DNA from: an uncultured Acidobacteriaceae bacterium
Lineage (GTDB): Bacteria > Acidobacteriota > Terriglobia > Terriglobales > Acidobacteriaceae
Assembly: GCA_903842845.1 (NCBI GenBank)
Contig: CAIMNN010000407.1
Location: forward strand, 1-5,433
Length of the DNA: 5,433 bases
Direction of reading: 5' to 3'
Under the pieces are notes generated by a model. That model saw only the letters and a program-made list of their open reading frames with translations. It had not been told where the DNA came from and made no database searches. A program made the translations under genes and the position numbers. Numbering within the stretch: the first letter of the stretch is position 1; the number at the start of each line of letters is the position of its first letter. This document shows positions 1 to 4,856 of this stretch, piece after piece.

Positions 1-10
1 GTCCCCAAAA

Positions 11-28
11 GCGAGGGACCGGGGGCAC
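11..28. repeat. Short interspersed repeat core, also present at the far end of the window
   Basis: The 18 bases here begin GCGAG and end GGCAC, with a GACC-G core. They match the 20-base core of the 34-bp repeats at 5346-5365, 5380-5399 and 5414-5433 at 16 positions, given one 2-base gap and two mismatches. The match is seen directly. That it is one family of interspersed intergenic repeats is inference. No open frame of interest covers it. Confidence 0.45.
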
Positions 29-57
29 CCGACTTATCAAATCCCGACTTATCAAAT
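28..57. repeat. Perfect 15-bp tandem repeat, two copies
   Basis: The unit CCCGACTTATCAAAT occurs twice back to back, at 28-42 and 43-57, with no mismatch. It lies in non-coding DNA downstream of the citrate synthase gene. It may be a simple tandem duplication or part of a larger interspersed element cut by the window edge. Confidence 0.85.
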
Positions 58-60
58 GAC

Positions 61-105
61 GTGCAGAAAGATAATATGCAGAAGAATAATGTGCAGAAAG
101 AGAAA
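61..105. repeat. Degenerate 15-bp tandem repeat, three copies
   Basis: Three 15-base units follow one another: GTGCAGAAAGATAAT (61-75), ATGCAGAAGAATAAT (76-90) and GTGCAGAAAGAGAAA (91-105). They share the core TGCAGAA. The sequence differs from the 28-57 repeat but the period is the same, with only three bases (GAC) between the arrays. The last copy runs into the left arm of the terminator hairpin at 104-131. Confidence 0.75.
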
Positions 106-131
106 CGCTCCTTCGATTAGGAAGGAGCGTT
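104..131 (-). terminator. Rho-independent terminator of the citrate synthase gene
   Basis: An 11-bp perfect stem (104-114 with 121-131, arm AACGCTCCTTC) closes a 6-base loop. It begins 19 bases past the citrate synthase stop codon. Read on the minus strand, the stem is followed by a pyrimidine-rich tail TTTCTCTTTCT. On the plus strand the following bases are CTTGTGTTTT, so it might also stop transcription entering from the left. Confidence 0.8.
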
Positions 132-149
132 CTTGTGTTTTGAGATTGG

Positions 150-1286
150 CTAGTCGCGTTTGTTGACGGGGACCCAGTGTTGCGGGTAGACGGGTCCGAG
201 GTACTCGGCGCGGGGGCGTATGAGGCGGTTGTCGTCGTGCTGCTCGATGATGTGGGCGGCCCAGCCGGAGATGCGGCTGACGGCGAAGATGGGGGTGAAG
301 AGGTCGACGTCGATGCCGAGCATGGTGTAGGTGGAGGCGGAGTAAAAGTCGACGTTGGCGTTGAGCTTCTTTTCGGCGTTGATGTAGAGCTCGATGGCGC
401 GTGACCAGTCATACCATTTGTTCTGGCCGCTGTCGCGTGAGAGCTGCTCGCTCATTTTGCGCAGGTGTGTGGCGCGGGGGTCTTCGGTCTTGTAGACGCG
501 GTGGCCGAAGCCCATGACCTTCTGCTTGTTGGCGAGGAGGTTTTTGACGTACTCGACGGGGTCCTGGCCGGTTTTTTCGATGTCAAAGAGTAGGCGCATG
601 ACGGCCTCGTTTGCGCCGCCGTGGAGGGGGCCCTTGAGGGCGCCGATGGCACCTGTGACGGCGGAGTGAACGTCAGAGAGAGTTGCGGCGATGACGCGGG
701 CGGCAAAGGTGGATGCGTTTAGCTCGTGGTCGGCGTGGAGGACGAGGGCGAGGTCGAGGGTTTTGGTCGCGGTCTCGGAGGGTTTTTCGCCGTTGAGCAT
801 CCAGAGGAAGTTGGCGGCGTGGGAGAGAGTGGGGTCGGCCTCGATGGGCTTTTTGCCTTTGCGGAGGCGGTCATAGATGGCGATGACCATGGCAATCTGC
901 GAGGTGAGGCGGTAGCTTTTGCGGACGTTTGCGTCGTGGCTGTTGTCTTCCTCGTCAGGGTCGTAGTAGCTGAGTGCGGAGACTGCGGTGCGTAGGACCT
1001 CCATGGGTCGTGCGGTGTTGGGCACGTGGCGGAGGCGGTCCATCATGTGGCCGTCGATGTGGCGGGAGCCTGCGAGCTGGCGGTTGAACTCAGACTGTTC
1101 ATCGGCGTTGGGCAGTTTTCCGTTCCAGAGGAGGTAGGTAGTCTCTTCAAAGCTCGAGTTAACGGCGAGCTCGTGGATGTCGATTCCGCGGTAAGCGAGG
1201 ACGCCAGCATCACCGTCGATCCAGCAAATACTGGAGTTTGTGGCAACGATACCTTCCAAGCCCTTAGCGGATGTTGCGGTCGTCAT
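150..1286 (-). CDS. gltA: Citrate synthase, type I (short, dimer-class)
   Basis: Condenses acetyl-CoA with oxaloacetate to citrate, the entry step of the TCA cycle, in the cytoplasm. The 378-residue protein has the usual length of the short citrate synthases (CitZ-like) and lacks the N-terminal extension of the E. coli-type hexameric enzyme. All three catalytic residues are visible: His222 in PLHGGANE, His262 in GFGHRVYK and Asp313 in NVDFYSAS. The C-terminal signature FTPIFAVSRISGWAAH and the RPRAEYLGP tail are also intact. The ATG at 1286 is chosen because GGGAG (1293-1297) lies 6 bases upstream and the family N-terminus (TTATSAKGLEGIVA) starts there; the frame extends to a TTG at 1352, which would add 22 unlike residues. 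The gene ends in its own terminator and appears monocistronic. The similar enzyme 2-methylcitrate synthase (PrpC) cannot be fully excluded by eye, but no prp neighbours are present. Confidence 0.95.
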   Translation of the reverse strand: MTTATSAKGLEGIVATNSSICWIDGDAGVLAYRGIDIHELAVNSSFEETTYLLWNGKLPNADEQSEFNRQLAGSRHIDGHMMDRLRHVPNTARPMEVLRTAVSALSYYDPDEEDNSHDANVRKSYRLTSQIAMVIAIYDRLRKGKKPIEADPTLSHAANFLWMLNGEKPSETATKTLDLALVLHADHELNASTFAARVIAATLSDVHSAVTGAIGALKGPLHGGANEAVMRLLFDIEKTGQDPVEYVKNLLANKQKVMGFGHRVYKTEDPRATHLRKMSEQLSRDSGQNKWYDWSRAIELYINAEKKLNANVDFYSASTYTMLGIDVDLFTPIFAVSRISGWAAHIIEQHDDNRLIRPRAEYLGPVYPQHWVPVNKRD

Positions 1287-1292
1287 GAGTAT

Positions 1293-1297
1293 CTCCC
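1293..1297 (-). promoter_or_regulatory. Ribosome binding site that sets the citrate synthase start
   Basis: GGGAG on the minus strand, 6 bases before the ATG at 1286. No comparable site precedes the alternative TTG at 1352, so the shorter protein is preferred. Confidence 0.7.
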
Positions 1298-1364
1298 AAG
1301 ATGAAAGCGAAAAGTTCAGAAGCGGTCGGCGCACAACAGCAGTGAGCCGCAATAAAAAAGCGAA

Positions 1365-1382
1365 AAAGGATCAAAATCCTTT
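1365..1382. promoter_or_regulatory. Palindrome overlapping the citrate synthase promoter, possible operator
   Basis: A perfect 7-bp inverted repeat with a 4-base spacer, AAAGGATTTTGATCCTTT on the minus strand. It covers the downstream half of the predicted -10 and the predicted start site. This placement suits a repressor site. The alternative is a hairpin at the 5' end of the mRNA or an attenuator-like element, since T-rich sequence (TTCGCTTTTTTA) follows it on the minus strand. Confidence 0.35.
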
Positions 1383-1409
1383 ATAACGTAGTGGTTTGAT
1401 GCTTGTCAC
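1380..1409 (-). promoter_or_regulatory. Candidate sigma70 promoter of citrate synthase
   Basis: On the minus strand, GTGACA (1404-1409) and TATAAA (1380-1385) are separated by 18 bases. They would start transcription near 1373 and give a leader of about 85 bases before the ATG at 1286. The match is seen in the sequence; use of the promoter is inferred. Confidence 0.5.
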
Positions 1410-1690
1410 GGGTCGGGCCTGAATTTCCTAAGAATAAGCCGGGAATTCGATGGCGGGAGGGAAAGCGGGGCTGCTTTGAGGTGTGAGCGAGGCAGGGCGA
1501 TAATTTTCGAATGCAGCTTCGCCACGCGGCAGGGAGTCGGCTATGATGTTTAGGCGGACCTGCCCGGAGGCTTCCCCGCAGGGTATTTCAGAAACGGATG
1601 AGACCATTCCGGTGATAAGACGTCAATACGGCAGGGGTTATAAGCCCCCTGTGAACGACTGAACGACCAAGAAACGAGGATCACCACCCT
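1410..1690 (+). other. Gene-free stretch: probable promoter and structured leader of the 1691-2527 gene
   Basis: No credible coding frame is present. A good -10-like hexamer TATGAT lies at 1542-1547, but no convincing -35 is seen. The sequence after it holds an imperfect hairpin with arms CCTGC (1559-1563) and GCAGG (1578-1582). A second hairpin, CAGGGG/CCCCTG (1632-1637 with 1646-1651), has an 8-base loop. An 8-base-period direct repeat GAACGAC follows (1653-1659 and 1661-1667). If the -10 is real the leader would be about 137 bases. I recognise no riboswitch or known RNA family, and a separate small RNA cannot be excluded. Bases 1410-1540 show nothing I can name. Confidence 0.35.
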
Positions 1691-2527
1691 ATGCTGAAAG
1701 AATATGATTCAGAGACAACTCCCCGCACGCAATCGACAGCGCTGATGGTAGCGCTAGCGCTTGCGCTTGTTGCCGCCCTTGGTAGCTTGATCTGGAGTTT
1801 CACGATATCCGGCCGCGTGAGCCGCCAGGAATCAGAAATAACCGATGCGCGTAGCGAAAACGCGAAGCTCAGCTCCGAGCTGCGAGAGACGGAAGCCCGT
1901 CTTAAGGTGGCACAGCAGGAACTGGGTGATTCGCTCGGTTTGACGCAGAAGCAGATGGAAGCGAGCGCGCAGGAGATACTGCGCAAGGAGCAGGCTGACA
2001 GCCGTCGTCTTGAGAATGAGCAGAAGCAGACCGCTCAGCAGGTGAATGCTGTGCAGGGCGATGTGAGTGCCGTGAAGACCGATGTTGGCGGCGTGAAGAC
2101 CGACCTGAGCAAGACGCAAACCGACCTTGCGACGGCGGTGAGCCAGTTGCAGTCGATGAAGGGCGATCTGGACAGCCACAGCACGCTGATAGCGCGCAAT
2201 CACGACGAACTGGAAGTCCTGAAGCACCGGGGCGACAAGAACTACTACGAGTTCACGCTGGTGAAGGGCCAGAAGAAGCCAGTGGGCACGGTGAGCCTTG
2301 AGCTGAAGAAGTCCGACAGCAAGAAGAGCCGGTTTACGCTGCTTATCTACGCCGACGACAAGACGTATGAGAAGAAGGACCGCAACGTGAACGAGCCTTT
2401 GCAGTTCTACAGTGGCAAAGAGCCGATGCTTTACGAGATAGTCATCAACAATGTGAGCGCGAAGAACACGGTGACTGGCTACCTGGCGACACCGAAGAGC
2501 GCACCTGCACCCACCAATGTACCGTAG
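1691..2527 (+). CDS. One-pass membrane protein with long periplasmic coiled coil, unknown function
   Basis: I do not recognise this 278-residue protein as a named family. Residues 1-15 are polar, and residues 17-38 form a clear transmembrane segment rich in Ala, Leu and Val. About residues 42-178 are charged and Gln-rich, and read as a long coiled coil. Within it six consecutive heptads (121-162: VQGDVSA, VKTDVGG, VKTDLSK, TQTDLAT, AVSQLQS, MKGDLDS) carry Asp at position 4 and mostly Val or Leu at position 5. Residues 181-270 look like a compact beta-rich domain (YYEFTLVKG, FTLLIYADDKTYEK, YEIVINNVSA), followed by a Pro-rich tail. A signal-anchor with the coiled coil outside the membrane is the likeliest topology. 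The ATG has AGGA (1677-1680) 10 bases upstream. The gene is followed by a strong terminator and looks monocistronic. A structural or scaffold role in the envelope is only a guess. Confidence 0.85.
   Translation: MLKEYDSETTPRTQSTALMVALALALVAALGSLIWSFTISGRVSRQESEITDARSENAKLSSELRETEARLKVAQQELGDSLGLTQKQMEASAQEILRKEQADSRRLENEQKQTAQQVNAVQGDVSAVKTDVGGVKTDLSKTQTDLATAVSQLQSMKGDLDSHSTLIARNHDELEVLKHRGDKNYYEFTLVKGQKKPVGTVSLELKKSDSKKSRFTLLIYADDKTYEKKDRNVNEPLQFYSGKEPMLYEIVINNVSAKNTVTGYLATPKSAPAPTNVP
2072..2103 (+). repeat. 21-bp heptad-encoding repeat inside the coiled coil
   Basis: GTGAAGACCGA occurs at 2072-2082 and 2093-2103, exactly 21 bases apart, so each unit encodes one coiled-coil heptad (VKTDVGG, VKTDLSK). 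The DNA-level identity suggests fairly recent unit duplication of a pattern that is more diverged in the flanking heptads. Confidence 0.6.
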
Positions 2528-2545
2528 GGTATAACGAGCAAGAAG

Positions 2546-2576
2546 AAGGGCAGAGGCTTCGGCCTCTGCCCTTTTT
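2546..2576 (+). terminator. Strong rho-independent terminator with UUCG loop
   Basis: A 10-bp perfect GC-rich stem (GGGCAGAGGC, 2548-2557, with 2562-2571), extended by two A-T pairs, closes a TTCG tetraloop and runs into TTTTT (2572-2576). It lies 18 bases after the stop of the coiled-coil gene. On the minus strand the stem is followed by TTCTTCTTG, so it may also serve the convergent gene whose stop is at 2594. Confidence 0.93.
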
Positions 2577-2593
2577 GTATTGGTTGTGACTGT

Positions 2594-3301
2594 TTATTGG
2601 AAGAGCGAGGAAGCGGTGGGTTGATTGTTCTTCTTGACGCCCTGCACTTCAGCCGGAGCGCCGAGAGGAGTGTTGAGCACGGGGAACTGGACCGGATCCT
2701 TGGGAGTGAGTTCGAAGATGGGCTGGTAGCGGAAGGCAAAGCTGAAGTTGAGGTCCTTGCGGGCGTCGAACTGCTCTTTGGTCATGGAGAGAGAAGAAAA
2801 GATGGTGCCAGAAACGGTTTGCCCTGGCTGCAAAGTCGCGGCGATGTTCAGCGGGTTGCTGCTGAGCGAGGCCAGTTGGGGATAGGCGACGAAGAGGCGC
2901 TGGAAATCGGTTTCAGAGGCGGCAAAGCTGGAATGGATGCCGTCGTTGAGCTTAACGTTGGTCAATACTTCCTTGAGCATGAGCGGATGGTCGCTCTGAT
3001 TGTGAAGGTTGACATTGGCAAAGACGAGGATGCGGTCAAAGTTCTCAACCGGGACGGGTTGTCCATTGGCGTCAAAGCCTTTGGTCTGGGTGTGCAGCGG
3101 ATAGGCCCACACGTTGAGTACTTCACCTGTGTAGGGGGCTTTGGGCTGTGTGGCGAAGACCAGAACGAACAAAGCGATCAGTACAGAGACAACGATTGCA
3201 GCGACGATAGCCGCGTCGAGCATGTGACTGTTGCCTTTGGAGATGTCTTCGCCGCGGGCCGCCTCATCCAGTTCGTCATTGTTTACTTGCAGTAGGCTCA
3301 T
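2594..3301 (-). CDS. One-pass membrane protein with extracytoplasmic beta-rich domain, unknown function
   Basis: A 235-residue protein of no family I can name. An acidic, polar N-terminus (1-27) precedes one transmembrane segment (about 28-51, rich in Ile, Val, Ala and Leu). About 180 residues follow on the other side, with the look of a beta-sandwich: alternating hydrophobic strands such as RILVFANVNLHNQS, TLQPGQTVSGTIFSSL and LNFSFAFRYQPIF. The strand and loop style resembles domains that stabilise exported proteins (DUF4352/FxLYD-like), but this is a resemblance only. The ATG at 3301 is preferred because GAGGA lies upstream with a 4-5-base gap; a TTG at 3334 would add 11 residues without a good ribosome site. 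It converges on the coiled-coil gene across a shared terminator region of about 66 bases. Confidence 0.85.
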   Translation of the reverse strand: MSLLQVNNDELDEAARGEDISKGNSHMLDAAIVAAIVVSVLIALFVLVFATQPKAPYTGEVLNVWAYPLHTQTKGFDANGQPVPVENFDRILVFANVNLHNQSDHPLMLKEVLTNVKLNDGIHSSFAASETDFQRLFVAYPQLASLSSNPLNIAATLQPGQTVSGTIFSSLSMTKEQFDARKDLNFSFAFRYQPIFELTPKDPVQFPVLNTPLGAPAEVQGVKKNNQPTASSLFQ

Positions 3302-3336
3302 CGTATCCTCGTCCGGGTGCGGTTCTTCACACAACT

Positions 3337-3365
3337 ATCTTAACCGCAGAGGTCAAGAGTGTGAT
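3337..3365 (-). promoter_or_regulatory. Weak candidate promoter of the 2594-3301 gene
   Basis: On the minus strand, ATCACA (3360-3365) and TAAGAT (3337-3342) are 17 bases apart, each matching the sigma70 consensus at four of six positions. The spacing to the start codon (about 35 bases) is reasonable. A closer -35 hexamer, TTGACC, lies inside this region but has no -10 at the right distance. Confidence 0.25.
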
Positions 3366-3506
3366 TGCATTTTCTTTTTGAACCGAGCTCAGGGACGAAT
3401 TTTGGACGGCTTGCGCGGGGAAATGTAACTGCCGGAAATCAGACTAAATAGGCGCAAAATATGCGATTGTGACGGAGAGCCAGACTGTAGGCATAATTCA
3501 AGGGTC

Positions 3507-3526
3507 TACGGTCATGCAGGACCGCA
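3507..3526 (-). other. Small stem-loop downstream of the cold-shock gene
   Basis: On the minus strand a 7-bp stem including one G-U pair (arm TGCGGTC) closes a 6-base loop, about 30 bases past the cold-shock stop codon. No T-run follows, so it is not a standard terminator; it could be an mRNA 3' end hairpin. The rest of 3366-3557 shows no gene. Confidence 0.3.
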
Positions 3527-3557
3527 TTTCATCAGGAGTGCAACAGAGGGGCGGTTA

Positions 3558-3791
3558 CTATGCCTCGCTGGGAGCGCCAGCGGGACGCACTCGCACCACG
3601 GCTTCAGCCTGAAGGCCTTTTTGACCTTCCACGATGTCGAATTCAACTTCGTCCCCATCCTTCAGGGTCTTGTATCCGTCGACCTGCACCGCTGAATAGT
3701 GAACAAAGACATCGGGTCCATCTTCACGTCCGATGAATCCGAAGCCCTTGGCGTTGTTGAACCACTTGACCTTACCTTTGTACTGAGCCAC
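3558..3791 (-). CDS. Cold-shock domain protein (CspA family), GTG start
   Basis: A small single-domain OB-fold protein that binds single-stranded RNA or DNA and melts RNA structure in the cytoplasm. The 77-residue protein starts VAQYKGKVKWFNNAKGFGFI. It carries RNP1 (KGFGFI, 15-20) and RNP2 (VFVHY, 28-32) with the aromatic residues Trp10, Phe17, Phe19, Phe29 and His31 expected on the nucleic-acid face. It ends in a short RPAGAPSEA tail. I place the start at the GTG at 3791 because AGAAGG (3800-3805) lies 8 bases upstream and homologues begin at this point. The open frame extends to another GTG at 3854 (98 residues), but that start has no ribosome site and its extra residues are not cold-shock-like. 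Whether it is cold-induced cannot be read from the sequence. Transcribed alone. Confidence 0.95.
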   Translation of the reverse strand: MAQYKGKVKWFNNAKGFGFIGREDGPDVFVHYSAVQVDGYKTLKDGDEVEFDIVEGQKGLQAEAVVRVRPAGAPSEA

Positions 3792-3799
3792 AGGCTTTG

Positions 3800-3805
3800 C
3801 CTTCT
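3800..3805 (-). promoter_or_regulatory. Ribosome binding site that decides the cold-shock start
   Basis: AGAAGG on the minus strand, 8 bases before the GTG at 3791. It favours the 77-residue form over the 98-residue form that starts at 3854. Confidence 0.6.
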
Positions 3806-3980
3806 TTCCTGTCTGTGTGGCGGGCAAACCTCTTGGGGAACTGTATGCCCACACCAGATAGGACGTGCATTTGCCGGGAAAAGTTCTTATTAAAAGTGAG
3901 AATGCCTTGACATTGATGAAGTGGGATTTGAGCTGACGCAGTTTTAGTATGGCCTATCTTATTGGAAAATAATATATTTG

Positions 3981-4006
3981 CTTGCGCGCAAGTGGTTGCT
4001 TGCGCG
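3981..4006. repeat. GC-rich inverted and direct repeats between NUDIX and cold-shock genes
   Basis: CTTGCGCGCAAG (3981-3992) is a perfect 12-bp palindrome. The arms CGCGCAAG (3985-3992) and CTTGCGCG (3999-4006) can also form an 8-bp stem with a 6-base loop. The same bases give an 11-base direct repeat TTGCTTGCGCG (3978-3988 and 3996-4006), 18 bases apart. The stem lies 41 bases after the NUDIX stop codon and is followed on the minus strand by AT-rich sequence without a clean T-run. It may be a weak terminator or a protein-binding site upstream of the cold-shock gene. Confidence 0.5.
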
Positions 4007-4047
4007 AGGAGGTAGTACTATATTGCGGTATTGTGTACCAGGAAAAT

Positions 4048-4719
4048 CTAACCTTTACTCTTTAACTTGCGCGCATAGAGTTGCGCTGCGGTCAGTGTCT
4101 TTCCGTCGAGAATGATGCCCTTGTCGATTGCTTTGAGAACCTCGGAGAGCTTCACCATGTGGATCTGGATCTGCTCGTCGTCCTCGGGGTGGGCTTCGCC
4201 GGCGACGAGTTTTTCAGCGAGGTAGACCTTCATGGATTCGCCGAGGAAGCCGGGGCTGGCGTAGTACTCGACGAGGAGCTTCCACTTTTTGGCGTGGTAG
4301 CCGGTTTCTTCGGCTAGCTCGCGTTGCGCGCCGGTGAGCGGCTCTTCGCCGGCTTCGAGCTTGCCGGCGGGCAGCTCCCACAGGTATTGCCCGGCAGCGT
4401 GGCGGTACTGGCGCTCGACGAGGATGAGGGGGTCGCGCTTGCTTTTGGAGTTATCGACGGCGAGTATGACGACACTGCCGTTGTGGCGGATGAGCTCGCG
4501 GGTGCTGTGATTGCCCTCGGGGTCGGTGAGTTCGTTGCGGACGACGCGGAAGAGTGGGCCTTCGTACATCACTTGCGAGTTGAGGATGGTTTCTTTTTTG
4601 CTCTTGTCGGGACGGGTGAGCTTGCTGGCCTTGGGTGCCTTGAGCTTCTTGGTGGTTGCGCTGCTCTTTGCTTTGGTTGTTTTTTTCTTCTTTGCCGCGC
4701 TCTTCGACTTGCTTGCCAT
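4048..4719 (-). CDS. NUDIX hydrolase, ADP-ribose pyrophosphatase type, with Lys-rich N-terminal tail
   Basis: Predicted to hydrolyse a nucleoside diphosphate linked to another group, most likely ADP-ribose to AMP and ribose 5-phosphate, using Mg2+. The NUDIX box is complete at residues 119-141 (Gly119, Glu125, Arg133-Glu134, Glu137-Glu138, Gly140). It is preceded by VERQYRHAAGQYLWELPAGK and followed by the EYYASPGFLGESMKVYLA stretch typical of the NudF/ADP-ribose pyrophosphatase branch. At 223 residues it is longer than the usual roughly 170-210 because residues 1-42 form a low-complexity tail with 16 lysines plus Ser, Thr and Ala. The ATG at 4719 has AAAGGGG seven bases upstream, so the tail appears to be translated. 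The substrate is inferred from the motif pattern. Divergent from bshC across 137 bases, with no obvious functional link. Confidence 0.92.
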   Translation of the reverse strand: MASKSKSAAKKKKTTKAKSSATTKKLKAPKASKLTRPDKSKKETILNSQVMYEGPLFRVVRNELTDPEGNHSTRELIRHNGSVVILAVDNSKSKRDPLILVERQYRHAAGQYLWELPAGKLEAGEEPLTGAQRELAEETGYHAKKWKLLVEYYASPGFLGESMKVYLAEKLVAGEAHPEDDEQIQIHMVKLSEVLKAIDKGIILDGKTLTAAQLYARKLKSKG

Positions 4720-4740
4720 GCCCTCACCCCTTTAGAGAAA

Positions 4741-4746
4741 AGTATA
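4741..4746 (-). promoter_or_regulatory. Candidate -10 element of the NUDIX gene
   Basis: TATACT on the minus strand, 21 bases before the ATG, which would give a very short leader that still includes the AAAGGGG ribosome site. No good -35 is visible at 16-18 bases upstream, so activator dependence or a different promoter is possible. Confidence 0.35.
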
Positions 4747-4842
4747 GCGTCAGCCGCTGGGCGGCATTGTGTATTGTGTGTGGCTCTGTGCATCGAAAGG
4801 GTGCCGCGTGGCATCCTAAATAACGAAGCTAATTTGCGACCA

Positions 4843-4850
4843 AAGAAGAG
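4843..4850 (+). promoter_or_regulatory. Ribosome binding site supporting a TTG start for bshC
   Basis: AAGAAGAG lies 6 bases before the TTG at 4857. The in-frame ATGs at 4887 and 4896 have no ribosome site at a useful distance, apart from CAGG one base before 4896. Confidence 0.45.
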
Positions 4851-4856
4851 AATCAC

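Noticed and set aside
1..105. CRISPR array
   Set aside because: The 15-bp units are directly adjacent, with no unique spacers between them.
1559..1651. Possible 6S RNA or riboswitch
   Set aside because: Hairpins are present, but I could not match the conserved bases or overall shape of any family. It is listed only as a structured leader candidate.
2597..3295. Plus-strand open frame of 232 codons opposite the 2594-3301 membrane protein
   Set aside because: The minus frame has a ribosome site, a transmembrane segment and a sensible composition. The plus frame has none of these and is a mirror of it.
3907..3935. Perfect TTGACA on the plus strand upstream of nothing
   Set aside because: No -10 element lies at 16-18 bases and no plus-strand gene follows.
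4007..4113. AGGAGG followed by TTG (4023) on the plus strand, a possible small gene
   Set aside because: The frame has about 30 codons, most of them antisense to the NUDIX C-terminus. The AGGAGG is better explained as part of the repeat-rich spacer.
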